NCBI GenBank assembly: GCA_023416955.1
Contig: JAEZGM010000027.1
Coordinates: 1 to 64,000 of the forward strand
Direction: 5' to 3'
Length of the DNA: 64,000 nucleotides
Source: Bacillota bacterium
GTDB taxonomy: Bacteria > Bacillota > Clostridia > Oscillospirales > Acutalibacteraceae
The position numbers and the translations under genes are program-made. This document shows positions 54,322 through 63,158 of this stretch, one piece after another. Below the pieces are notes generated by a model. It worked only from the letters and a program-made list of their open reading frames with translations, did no database searches and was not told where the DNA came from. Within the stretch, counting starts at the first letter, position 1; the number at the start of each line of letters is the position of its first letter.

Positions 54322-55767
54322 TTACTTGTTTACTGTGGTATCAAGAATCTTCTGATAATTGCTCTGAGCGGTATCCATCAGTTTTTGCACGTCTGCGTTC
54401 TTGTCGGTAATGACCGCCTGAATCACTTTTGTCAGTTCCGCATAAAGGGACTGTGCATCACCGGGCTCTTCAAGACGCAGATTGCCTTTCGTGTTAATGG
54501 CCGTGTAGTAGTTCTCGTATAACTTCATGTTGACATTACTGTACTGCTTGATGATCTTGTTTTCCGCATCCAGCATTGTCTGATCCGTCCACGCAGGGAA
54601 CCTAGGGATTACAGGAACGCCGGCAGACTTTTTGTTCTTGCAGTCTGCTTGAATACCGTCCAGTGTAGCCTGAGTTGCTTTCGGGGCTTTGCCCATCACC
54701 TCAATATAATCAAGCGCAGCCTTGATTTCGTCGGAGGATGCGTTTTTCGCGAACATGTAGGGGGTGCCTCCTGCCAGCGAATACTGACCTTTCGGTCCGG
54801 CGGGAACCGGAACGAGGGACAGGTCTTCAATCGGAAGCCCGTTGACCTGTGTCGGTTGGTTGACCGCGTCGTTTGCGGCGATATACATGGCTGCTGTGCC
54901 GGTGCCGAGATTGACAAAGCCGGAGGCCCAGTCCTCCTTGGTTGGGTCGGGGGTCAGGCAGTCATACTTCCATTTTAAGTCCTTCACATACTGCATAGCC
55001 TGCACCGCTTCCGGCGTGTTGAGATGCGCGGCGTATTTTCCGTTTTCAGAGGTAACAAACGTTGCTCCGAAGCCCCATGCGATATTGGAGAAGTGCCAGC
55101 CTGCGGCATTGTCTTTGCCAAGCAGGCAGAAGCCTGCCTGACCGGTTTTTTGTTTGATGGTCTGCGCTGTTTTTGCAAGCTCATCCCATGTCTTTGGGTA
55201 TTGCGGAGTGCCGTCTGCATTTACAAGGCCTGCCTGCTTAAACAGGTCAACATTCAGCATTAATCCAAGCGCGTAACCGTCACGCGGGATTCCGTAGATT
55301 TTTCCGCCCTTGGAAAGCAGATCCTTGACAAGCGGATTGATGCTGTCCACCGGCCAGCCCTGTGCCTTCAGTTCATCCGTTATATCGGTGACAAAATCAC
55401 CGTTAATCAATTTCTGCGGTTCGGTGTACCAGGTTTCAAACACAGTTGGAAGCTTTCCAGACTCCGCCAGGGAAACGAAAGTGTCAGTTGCGTACTTGTA
55501 GTAGGCAGGCTGAATAGTAACATTCGGGTGCGTTTTGTTGAAGGTTTTTACAAAACCCTCGTGCATTTTAATGTCGTCAGGCAGGGAATCTTCCGGCCAG
55601 ATGCCGAGTTTTACCGTGATTTTTTTGCTGCTGTCATCCGACGTTGACTGAACAGCCGAGTTTTGGGACTGCGCGCTGCTCTGAGACTGCGTTTCGTTCT
55701 TGGAACAGCCCACCATTGCGGACATGGCAAGTACCAGTGCCAGAGAGATGGAAATGAATCTTTTCAT
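54322..55767 (-). CDS. Extracellular alpha-glucoside-binding protein of an ABC transporter
   Basis: A 481-residue lipoprotein. The signal MKRFISISLALVLAMSAMVGC has lipobox Cys21 followed by a Ser/Gln linker. The mature part is a family-1 solute-binding protein (SGKLPTVFETWYTEPQKLIN, YGIPRDGYALGLMLNVDLFK, YPKTWDELAKTAQTIKQKTG). Linkage to two GH65 phosphorylases and pgmB suggests an alpha-glucoside ligand. The start at 55767 follows AAAGGAGGAG; the longer reading to 55821 would overlap the operator. Confidence 0.9.
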   Translation of the reverse strand: MKRFISISLALVLAMSAMVGCSKNETQSQSSAQSQNSAVQSTSDDSSKKITVKLGIWPEDSLPDDIKMHEGFVKTFNKTHPNVTIQPAYYKYATDTFVSLAESGKLPTVFETWYTEPQKLINGDFVTDITDELKAQGWPVDSINPLVKDLLSKGGKIYGIPRDGYALGLMLNVDLFKQAGLVNADGTPQYPKTWDELAKTAQTIKQKTGQAGFCLLGKDNAAGWHFSNIAWGFGATFVTSENGKYAAHLNTPEAVQAMQYVKDLKWKYDCLTPDPTKEDWASGFVNLGTGTAAMYIAANDAVNQPTQVNGLPIEDLSLVPVPAGPKGQYSLAGGTPYMFAKNASSDEIKAALDYIEVMGKAPKATQATLDGIQADCKNKKSAGVPVIPRFPAWTDQTMLDAENKIIKQYSNVNMKLYENYYTAINTKGNLRLEEPGDAQSLYAELTKVIQAVITDKNADVQKLMDTAQSNYQKILDTTVNK

Positions 55768-55803
55768 AAGCTCCTCCTTTGATGTAGCCTTCTTTATAGG
55801 CTC

Positions 55804-55854
55804 ATAAAGTTTAACGTTCAACTTTATTGTAATTCGTCAATAGCGTTTTGTCAA
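55804..55854 (-). promoter_or_regulatory. Promoter and overlapping LacI-type operator of the GH65 importer operon
   Basis: Read leftwards: TTGACA (complement of 55849-55854), a 17-bp spacer, and TACAAT (complement of 55826-55831). A near-perfect 24-bp palindrome at 55804-55827, ATAAAGTTTAACGTTCAACT..., centred on AACGTT, overlaps the -10 box and the start site. This is the classical position for LacI repression. Confidence 0.75.
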
Positions 55855-55865
55855 GGGGAACATTA

Positions 55866-56265
55866 TTATTTTTTTTGTTGATTTTGCACTATGCTTTTTC
55901 GGTGTAATTTGCTGGCCACGACTGCCGCGTATGCGGAAAAAGAATTTCGGTTCACACTGTCATACCGTTCAAGTTTGGCGATCTGAGCGCCTTTTGATCC
56001 GGTGTTTTTTGTAACCGTGATATTTTTGGAAGATCACAAGTCGATGGGTACCTTGGCGGATTGTCCCTCCATCACCCAACTGGGGTTCACGCTGCCGTCA
56101 ATGATGTCGCGCCCCCGAATTGTAATGTTTTCCACATGGTCGTTTTTGTCAGGAATGTCGTTTTCCGGCGCATTGGCAAACAGGTGAACCACTCATTTTA
56201 CGCTTCCGTTCACTTCGACCGTGTAAAATCCCGGCTTTTTAATCTGGAAGCGAATGATTCCCCCT
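55866..56265 (-). pseudogene. Fragment of a beta-helix glycosidase with two in-frame stops
   Basis: In one leftward frame the sequence reads FQIKKPGFYTVEVNGSVK, then a TGA, VVHLFANAPENDIPDKNDHV, NITIRGRDIIDGSVNPSW, IDL, a second TGA, SSKNITVTKNTGSKGAQIAK and on to a TAA. 'NITIRGRDIIDGS' and 'SSKNITV' are typical of right-handed beta-helix polysaccharide hydrolases. The start is missing and the 3' part is truncated, so it is a decayed relic upstream of the importer operon. The 360 bp from here to the GNAT gene contain no feature that I recognise. Confidence 0.6.
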
Positions 56266-56625
56266 TTTGTTATGAATTAGCAAGATTGGTCGCTATGTTA
56301 ACTTCGAGTTTGTTTATTTAAAATAAATTCTGGATTTCGTCCGGTTGCACACGAAGCACATGAACCTCTGGAGTAAGGATTCAAATTCACTTTGCTTTTC
56401 TAACTCGTGTGGTATAATAGTTTCAAACCTATGATTTGAACCATTGAGAATTTGCTATCAGAGCGCGGCCCCCTCTCACAGCCCCGCGTCGTTGCAAATT
56501 TCCGGAAAGTCAGCAATATGATACAATGAATGAAAAAGCATGATTTATATAATGATTTTGAAATATCATGGACAGGGGTTTGCAGGCAACTGCTGTCCGG
56601 TTTAATTAAAATATAGGGGATACTT

Positions 56626-57114
56626 ATGATACGGATTGCGAAATACGAAGACCTGGATACAATTATGAATATATATGCAATTGCCAGAAAGTATATGGCA
56701 GACAACGGCAATGCAACGCAATGGTCGGATTCCTATCCCGATCATGAAATGTTGAAGAAGGATATTCAAAGCGAACAGTTATTTGTGTTTGTGGAAAACA
56801 GCGAAATACACGGGGTTTTTGCCTTTATAGTTGGGCCGGATGCGACATATTCATACATAGAAAACGGCTCATGGAAAAATAAAAATCCCTATGGGACAAT
56901 ACACCGTATTGCCAGTGATGGAGTGGTCAAGGGTGTGTTTCGTCAGTGTTTGACCTTCTGCAAACAAAGAATATCAAACCTGCGGATAGATACTCATAAT
57001 GATAACGATACGATGCAGCATTTGATAGAAAAAAACGGCTTTGAAAAATGTGGCATTATATATGTTCAAGACGGAACTTCCAGAATTGCTTATCAATATG
57101 CTTCAGATAAATAA
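56626..57114 (+). CDS. GNAT-family N-acetyltransferase
   Basis: A 162-residue protein. The N-terminal MIRIAKYEDLDTIMNIYAIA and the CoA-region NLRIDTHNDNDTMQHLIEKN GFEKCGIIYVQDG pattern are typical of GNAT enzymes that acetylate an amine (small molecule or peptide). The canonical Q/RxxGxG/A loop is weak (GVVKGVFRQCL), so substrate and activity are uncertain. The start follows AGGGGAT. It is monocistronic. Confidence 0.75.
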   Translation: MIRIAKYEDLDTIMNIYAIARKYMADNGNATQWSDSYPDHEMLKKDIQSEQLFVFVENSEIHGVFAFIVGPDATYSYIENGSWKNKNPYGTIHRIASDGVVKGVFRQCLTFCKQRISNLRIDTHNDNDTMQHLIEKNGFEKCGIIYVQDGTSRIAYQYASDK

Positions 57115-57390
57115 ATTTTAATTTATTACACGCTCTAGGTTTCGTATTACTGAGGGCATCCGCCCATGACGTTTTCAACATAGCAGAAGATTTTGTGTTG
57201 ATAATATTTATTTTCAATTTGCGGCTCCGGGAACTACAGGATTTTTGGTATCATTGTTATAGTACAGGGAGTGTATTGATTTTTATAAAGACCGGAAATG
57301 ACTATTCAGTGTGTGAAACCTGTGGTAAAATAGTGTAAAGAAAATCATTTCAAAAAATAAAAATATATTTGGACGGAACAGGAGAAAATA

Positions 57391-57873
57391 ATGGATAACA
57401 AATTTATTACATTTACGATCGGGAAGCAAAAAAACATTGCGTTGATCGCCCATGACGGGAAGAAGCAGGAGTTGATCGAGTGGTGTGCGGAGAACCGGGA
57501 TATTCTAAAGGAGCATGTCCTGTGCGGAACAGGAACAACGGCGAAGCTGGTTGCGGAAAAAACCGGACTTCCGGTAAAGGGGTACAACAGCGGCCCATTG
57601 GGAGGCGACCAGCAAATCGGCGCCAAAATTGTTGAAGGAGTCATTAATTTTGTCATATTTTTTTCCGATCCGCTCGAAGCACAGCCGCACGATCCCGACG
57701 TGAAGGCTTTGCTGAGGATTGCACAGGTTTATGATATTCCCATCGCCAACAATAAGGCAACCGCTGATTTTATGATTCATTCCCAGCTGATGGATCAGGA
57801 ATACGAGCACCAGGTCATTAATTTTAAGCAGAAAATTATTGACCGGGTAAATGACAAAAACTTACTGAAATAA
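57391..57873 (+). CDS. mgsA: Methylglyoxal synthase
   Basis: A 160-residue enzyme that converts dihydroxyacetone phosphate to methylglyoxal, a bypass of lower glycolysis under phosphate limitation or sugar excess. Hallmarks: IALIAHDGKKQELIEW, TGTTAKLV-type GTGTTAKLVAEKTG, NSGPLGGDQQIGA with the catalytic Asp, FFSDPLEAQPHDPDVKALLR and NNKATADFMIHS. The start follows CAGGAG. It is followed after 19 bp by an HPr-like gene. Confidence 0.95.
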   Translation: MDNKFITFTIGKQKNIALIAHDGKKQELIEWCAENRDILKEHVLCGTGTTAKLVAEKTGLPVKGYNSGPLGGDQQIGAKIVEGVINFVIFFSDPLEAQPHDPDVKALLRIAQVYDIPIANNKATADFMIHSQLMDQEYEHQVINFKQKIIDRVNDKNLLK

Positions 57874-57892
57874 GAAGGAACGGTGCATATTT

Positions 57893-58120
57893 ATGATGAC
57901 TGTAAAAATACTGATCGACAGTGTCGATAAAGTGAAGAGGTTTTCTTCCATCATTACCAAAGCGGATGTGTCCTGTGAGCTGATTGAAGGAGTCCACATC
58001 CTTGATGCGAAGTCTATTATGGGAATTTTCAGCTTGAATTTAGCGGAACCGATCCAGTTGAATATTCATTCCGACAACAAAGAATTGCTGGATGAGCTGA
58101 AAGAATTTATTGTCGAGTAA
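57893..58120 (+). CDS. HPr-like protein without the phosphorylatable histidine
   Basis: A 75-residue protein with the fold and length of HPr. The serine-phosphorylation region is kept (LDAKSIMGIFSLNL, Ser41 equivalent to HPr Ser46). The active-site loop that should hold His15 (GIHARPA) is replaced by SVDKVKRFSS, with no histidine. It could be a Crh-like regulator: able to be phosphorylated on serine by HPr kinase and to act with CcpA, but not in PTS transport. It is co-transcribed with mgsA, which ties it to sugar overflow. Confidence 0.75.
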   Translation: MMTVKILIDSVDKVKRFSSIITKADVSCELIEGVHILDAKSIMGIFSLNLAEPIQLNIHSDNKELLDELKEFIVE

Positions 58121-58151
58121 GCATTATTTTATACGGATCAACGTTGCAAGG

Positions 58152-58245
58152 GACGGCTTTTTGTAAAACAGCCGTCTCCTGCAATGAACATAAAAGACTC
58201 TCTTTCAGACTGGAACCAAGCTTTGTCTGAAGGAGAGTCTTTCTG
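58152..58245 (+). terminator. Tandem hairpins after the mgsA operon
   Basis: First hairpin: GGACGGCT / AGCCGTCTCC at 58152-58181. Second: AGACTCTCTTTCAGAC / GTCTGAAGGAGAGTCT with a following T-rich run, ending near 58245. The second also faces the 3' end of the convergent large glycosidase gene. Confidence 0.7.
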
Positions 58246-58319
58246 CTTTTATAAACCTTTTACATAGGGGAATCCGGTACTACCGGGAAACATCACCATT
58301 GCAGGCGCAGAGGACTCCC

Positions 58320-61300
58320 TTAGGATGCGGGTACCCCATACACCTTCCATTCCTCTATTCCGGTAGAAGCGGTCGATTGCGCGGTTATTTCAAGACGAAT
58401 CTTGGTCGTTGTAACCGGCGTAAAAGTGGTGGTGTTATAAGTGTCTGCCACAATACCGAGCCCGACCGGATTTGTCACCGCAACCCATGCGCTTCCGTTC
58501 CAGTATTTATATGCGCAGGAAGCCGGGGTGCACACTCCTCCTGCCGAGGCTTCGGAATCCTTGAACCAATATACATCCGATTGCGAGATCGTGTAGGGCT
58601 GACTGAAATCATACTGCACCCACTGCGTGGTTCCTTTATTATCCCAGTTGCCGTAAACGGGGTGTGAACGGTCATTGGAACTTGACGGGTCGAAACCGTC
58701 ATTTAATGCCGTAATCGTTTCCCACGATGAGCAGAAGGATGTTGAGGAGGTCGCAAGTGCCGCAATATTTGTGAGCGTGCCCTCTGCGTTCACGGTCACG
58801 GTGACCGTGTCGCTTGAAGTCAGCGTGCCGTCACTGGCGGTCAGTTTGAATTGATAGGTTCCCGGCGCCGTCACTGTGGCGGTGGTGCTCAGTGCGGACG
58901 GGTCGGTAATTACCGCCGTACCGGCGCCGCTGACCAGACTCCATGTGGTGGATAGGGTGCCGTTCGGAAGTCCGTCGTCATTTGTGGTTCCGGTCAATTG
59001 AATTTTAGCCGGCAGTGTGACGGTGCTGTCTGTCCCTGCGTCAACCACGGGTGCGGTGTTTTGCGGTGTTCCGCCGCCTGTGTTAAATACCTGGATTTCC
59101 TTAATTCCGGTATTAAACCCGCTCTTGTGGGTGACAAGCACTCTGATCTTCTGCGCTGTGACCGGTGAGAATGTCGCCTTATTGTAATTTGCCTGCGGAA
59201 CATTCGGCGACTTCGCCTGCCCGGCAACGTCCGTCCACGTGGACCCGTTAAGGTACTGTATGGTGTAGCTGGCAGGCTCGCTGTAGCCGGAGTTGCAGCG
59301 GTCATTGTAGAAGTAAAGCTTTACGGTATCCAGTGTTTTGGCTGAACCGAAGTCAATCTGCAGCCAATCCTGTGTATTTGAGCTTCCCTTAGAGCCCCAC
59401 CATGTGTTGTCAACCGTATATCCGTCCACTGCGCCCCACACATCCTTTCCGGAAGCTGTGTAGGAGGCTGAAGGTGTCGGATATCCTGTTCTTGCGGCGT
59501 TTTGGGCAAGATTGGTCGGCTCAGTCGCGGAAGAAATGTCTCTTCCGGCTTTCTGGAAGATGTCAAGCACTCGGCTGTCCGTGAAGGTAACGTCTTTTGC
59601 TTCCTTAAATGAGGTATTGGAAACATTGTAAGTAGCTGTCGCGCCGCCTTCGGGGAAAGTCAGTGCACCTGTCTGTGAATCCCAGATAACATGTTTCAGG
59701 TTATTGACAGTAAACATCCTTGTCCCGTTCACATATAAGGAATATCCCTCCGGAACGCTGCCGTAATAGGTTTTTCCGTCACCGGGTTTGTCCCAGACGA
59801 TGGTGACGTCACTGTCATGGTAACGAATCCCGTTTACGGTGAAATGATCCCAGCCAATGTCTACAGGGAACAATTCTACCAGTTTGTCCTCACGCGGAGT
59901 AAATCCGAAAACGTCCTCTATCACGTTGGAATTCATTTTTGACAGCAGGTTATGGTGGATCCATGACCTTACGATTTTGCCGGTCTGCTGCATATCGGCA
60001 GTGACCTTTGTATCGCTGTTGGTATTTTCGAGCCAGAAAAATTCATTGGCGTCCAAATAATTGGCATTGCCGTCCTGTATGCAGTGCAGCCACGCGTCCC
60101 AGTAAAGCGTTTTCTTGTAAGTATCGGCAGTGATATAAGAATTGGTGTATTTTTTCAGTGCCGAAGACAGTACGGAAAGATTCACTCCGCCGTTGCAGAA
60201 ACCAAAAGTATTTGCGTACCATGTATTGAATTGACCAGTGGATTTCAGCTTGGTATATCTCGCTGTAATATCGTTGTAATCCCCGGTCAGGAACGGAAAT
60301 GTGAAGTAGTCACCGCTGTTGTTAAAAAGTTTAAACATTTCGCGGTATTTGGTGTCCGTCGTCGGAATAATTCCCATCCAGTATCCGTTGAAGTTATTGT
60401 CCTTCCACAGTTCGCGCTGCCCCGTGGCAACGTCATAATGGAAGAACTGCTTGGTGGACTCATCCCAGAAATAATTCATGAAATTGGTCTGGATCGTATT
60501 TGCCAGTGTGTTGAACTCCGACGCTTTCGATGTATTTCCCATGTAATTATACATCTGCGCCGCAGCGATCACATTGCCGTAATTATATGCCGATGCGTCA
60601 ATCCGTTCTGAATTCCGTTCATATCCGTTTGTACTGAAATATTGCATGGAGGGCAGACATCCATCGTTTCCCGTTATGGTACTGTCTGCATATGCAAGAA
60701 GTTTATTGTTGTTTTGGTCGTATGCGGTTAACTGCCCGTTAATATCATTTTCGGCGTATTTGCTGAAGTTATTCAATATTGTCAGAGGGCCGCCATGTAC
60801 TTTGTAGCCTTCCCAGCCTGCCTTGGAAATGTACTGCATCATCAGCTTATTCCACATCCATCTTCTGGCCGGGTTGTCCCTGTATGCTCCGGTTTCGGCT
60901 GATTCTCCCGCGGTAAGGAAAGTACCGTAGTCATAAATGGGATTACGCAGATACTTGATGTCGTCCATAATCCACGGAAGACTTACCGTAATCTGATTTG
61001 CGTACCCCAAGGCGCCTTCTACCGGTGCGGGGAACTGCCAGTCGTTGCCGGGAATATTGCCGTCAATGGAATTGAATCGGTTCAGCCACCACCTGTAGTA
61101 CAGAATTTTTTTAATGTAGGTGTCCGGTACATCAATGTAGGGAATATTGTCCGCCCACCACTGGTTGTAGGTTTTTACCTGGGTTGAAAACGCAGTGTCA
61201 TTGCTGTAGCCTTTATAGGCGGTGTATTCGGAAGTTGATTCAGGAAGTTCTTTTGTGGTCCAGCCCAGCTGGATTTTTGCCTGAGTCGTTGCTCCAGCCG

Positions 61301-62090
61301 CTAATGTGATTGTCTTTGTAATATTGCTTCCGCTCACCGACATGCCGTCGCCGCTCAAATATACTGCCGCTGTGGTCAGACCGTCAACATAGGGGTACTG
61401 TGACGCGTTATATTCTTTCCACATCATCGGCGAGGCCACTGTTCCTGTGAGTTCAGTTCCGTTTGCTGTTGTGGCAAACGGGGAACTCGCGGTAACTACA
61501 ACATTTTTTGAAGACGAACTGTTATTTTTAATTGTCAGCAAAGTAACAGCGACATTGTTGTTCGTTATGAATTTCGTCTCTTTTACATTGATAGAGGAAC
61601 TCGTGTTATACTCTGAAGCCCAATAACTGGGGTAATTGCTTCGAGCGGAAACATTTTCCGCTAATGTTCCCGGCGTCACAGTCACCGTATAGATGCTCTT
61701 GTTATCATCTACCACGTCACCGTAATGGGCTCCGCCTGAAAATCCCAGCACGCTTGGATCGTGGGATTTCAGCAGCAGCATCCGTCCTCTTGAAAACAGA
61801 TCGTTGGTATCGGGGTTGTTTCCTGTCTGGACAAGCATTCTGTCCATCCAGAACGAGGTTCCGCTTTTCTCGGAGTCATAGATCGCCTGCATCATATTGT
61901 TCGTCGTATAAGACACAGGCTCCACAGGAGCGCCATTGCCAGAAAAAGTAGGGTATCCGGGGTCTTTGGGGGTCGTAAAATTATAGGTCATCGTGTACGC
62001 GAATGCGCTGACATTGAAACCGGTAATACAGACCGTAAGAGCCAAGAAAAAAGACAACGATTTCAGTAATCCCTTTTTACCCAGTAACAT
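58320..62090 (-). CDS. Large secreted glycosidase with discoidin and PKD-like modules
   Basis: A 1256-residue secreted protein with signal MLLGKKGLLKSLSFFLALTV...SAFA. Residues about 30-300 are a beta-sandwich; residues about 310-760 are an (alpha/alpha)6 barrel resembling MGH1/GH63-like hydrolases (QITVSLPWIMDDIKYLRNPI, KQFFHYDVATGQRELW, WYANTFGFCNGGVNLS). Then a discoidin (F5/8C) domain (AVDGYTVDNTWWGSKGSS), a PKD-like Ig domain and a second discoidin-like domain (SSTSFCSSWETITALNDGFD). It resembles arabinoside- or rhamnoside-type hydrolases, but the substrate is not assignable. The start at 62090 follows AGGAGGAG; no cell-wall anchor is seen. Confidence 0.7.
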   Translation of the reverse strand: MLLGKKGLLKSLSFFLALTVCITGFNVSAFAYTMTYNFTTPKDPGYPTFSGNGAPVEPVSYTTNNMMQAIYDSEKSGTSFWMDRMLVQTGNNPDTNDLFSRGRMLLLKSHDPSVLGFSGGAHYGDVVDDNKSIYTVTVTPGTLAENVSARSNYPSYWASEYNTSSSINVKETKFITNNNVAVTLLTIKNNSSSSKNVVVTASSPFATTANGTELTGTVASPMMWKEYNASQYPYVDGLTTAAVYLSGDGMSVSGSNITKTITLAAGATTQAKIQLGWTTKELPESTSEYTAYKGYSNDTAFSTQVKTYNQWWADNIPYIDVPDTYIKKILYYRWWLNRFNSIDGNIPGNDWQFPAPVEGALGYANQITVSLPWIMDDIKYLRNPIYDYGTFLTAGESAETGAYRDNPARRWMWNKLMMQYISKAGWEGYKVHGGPLTILNNFSKYAENDINGQLTAYDQNNNKLLAYADSTITGNDGCLPSMQYFSTNGYERNSERIDASAYNYGNVIAAAQMYNYMGNTSKASEFNTLANTIQTNFMNYFWDESTKQFFHYDVATGQRELWKDNNFNGYWMGIIPTTDTKYREMFKLFNNSGDYFTFPFLTGDYNDITARYTKLKSTGQFNTWYANTFGFCNGGVNLSVLSSALKKYTNSYITADTYKKTLYWDAWLHCIQDGNANYLDANEFFWLENTNSDTKVTADMQQTGKIVRSWIHHNLLSKMNSNVIEDVFGFTPREDKLVELFPVDIGWDHFTVNGIRYHDSDVTIVWDKPGDGKTYYGSVPEGYSLYVNGTRMFTVNNLKHVIWDSQTGALTFPEGGATATYNVSNTSFKEAKDVTFTDSRVLDIFQKAGRDISSATEPTNLAQNAARTGYPTPSASYTASGKDVWGAVDGYTVDNTWWGSKGSSNTQDWLQIDFGSAKTLDTVKLYFYNDRCNSGYSEPASYTIQYLNGSTWTDVAGQAKSPNVPQANYNKATFSPVTAQKIRVLVTHKSGFNTGIKEIQVFNTGGGTPQNTAPVVDAGTDSTVTLPAKIQLTGTTNDDGLPNGTLSTTWSLVSGAGTAVITDPSALSTTATVTAPGTYQFKLTASDGTLTSSDTVTVTVNAEGTLTNIAALATSSTSFCSSWETITALNDGFDPSSSNDRSHPVYGNWDNKGTTQWVQYDFSQPYTISQSDVYWFKDSEASAGGVCTPASCAYKYWNGSAWVAVTNPVGLGIVADTYNTTTFTPVTTTKIRLEITAQSTASTGIEEWKVYGVPAS

Positions 62091-62537
62091 ATTTTCTCCT
62101 CCTATTATATTTGGCATTAACTCCTTTTGACTTTGATCTGTAGCAGCTTAAAAAAGCACAAATAACAGGAACAGCATAAATAACAGATCGGCTTTTTCCC
62201 CCTTTCGAATTCATTTTTCTAATTTTGTTTCTCACCCCCTTCAGATGCTTATGAGCTTCTATCAAAGAAAAGATAGGTGATGGCAAAGAAAAATATAAAG
62301 CCTTTACTTAAACGTTTAATTAAAAATTCAAAAAAACGAGCTGAGCATGTCAGCACATTAATTTGAAGATATTTCCAATTTATTTATACCACAATTATTT
62401 TTAAAAATAAAATATCAAATTTTCAGATTATATCGATCTATCTACGAAATATGTGATTTATCTAACTGAATCTTAAATTTTCATCATTTTAAATATAATT
62501 TAATATTTTATTTATAATTAATTATTGAAATAAATGG
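62091..62537 (-). other. Long AT-rich upstream region of the large glycosidase, with LacI-type operator
   Basis: A 12-bp perfect palindrome TTAAACGTTTAA at 62308-62319 matches the AACGTT-centred operators at 46927 and 55813. It is 218 bp upstream of the start, so either the 5' leader is long or a second promoter lies closer. In the leader a small frame (MNSKGGKSRSVIYAVPVICA...) can be read, but it lacks support. The rest, 62320-62537, is AT-rich with nothing that I recognise. Confidence 0.5.
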
Positions 62538-63158
62538 CTATAAATTCCGATAATAAAAAATAGCTAGTTGCGTTCTGTCGCGAAGATTCAGCTTTTCCAG
62601 AATAGCGCTGATGTAATTGCGGACGGTTCCTTCGCTGAGAAACAGCTTTTCGGAAATTTCCTTGTTGGAAAGTCCGTTTGCAACCTCGGAAAGAATTTCA
62701 AATTCCTTTTTACTGATTCCGAAATTGCTGAAATCCGTTTTGCTGCCGTCACTGATCATCGACGGAATCTTAGTAATAATTTCATCCCCAAATACCCTCT
62801 GTCCAATGAAAACCGTTTTCACCGACGGAACAATGCTCTCAAAATTCTGTTTTAAAATATAGCCCTTGGTGCCAATCTGAAGCGCTTCGATGATATAATC
62901 ATTGTCGGAAAAGGTAGTCAGAAACAGGATTTTCGCGCAGGGGTCGCTTTTCAGCACGGCTTTTGCAGCCTCTATTCCCGTCATGCCGTCCATCCGAATA
63001 TCCATCAGCAGCACATCGGGCTTCAGGGCGCCGTAAAGATCGATGGCCTCTTGACCGCCGTTTCCGATTCCGACGACTTCTATTTCCTCGTCTGCCTCCA
63101 GAATGGTTTTCAGTGAATTGGAAACCAGCCTGTCGTCATCTACGATTAATACTCTCAT
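62538..63158 (-). CDS. NarL/LuxR-type response regulator
   Basis: A 206-residue regulator. The receiver has DDDRLV, phospho-acceptor Asp in VLLMDIRMDGMTGI, Thr in FLTTFSD and Lys in GYILKQN. The C-terminal LuxR helix-turn-helix is GLSNKEISEKLFLSEGTVRN. The ATG at 63158 is chosen because GGACGG lies eight bases upstream. It overlaps the 3' end of the kinase gene by 23 bp. The target is unknown; it might regulate the glycosidase next to it. Confidence 0.88.
   Translation of the reverse strand: MRVLIVDDDRLVSNSLKTILEADEEIEVVGIGNGGQEAIDLYGALKPDVLLMDIRMDGMTGIEAAKAVLKSDPCAKILFLTTFSDNDYIIEALQIGTKGYILKQNFESIVPSVKTVFIGQRVFGDEIITKIPSMISDGSKTDFSNFGISKKEFEILSEVANGLSNKEISEKLFLSEGTVRNYISAILEKLNLRDRTQLAIFYYRNL

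Noticed and set aside
56035..56215. TGA codons in the glycosidase relic read as selenocysteine
   Set aside because: No SECIS-like hairpin is apparent, the 5' end is missing, and beta-helix hydrolases do not use selenocysteine there; decay is the simpler reading.
62077..62286. A 69-residue gene upstream of the large glycosidase
   Set aside because: It overlaps the glycosidase start and ribosome binding site in another frame and has no family or start site support.
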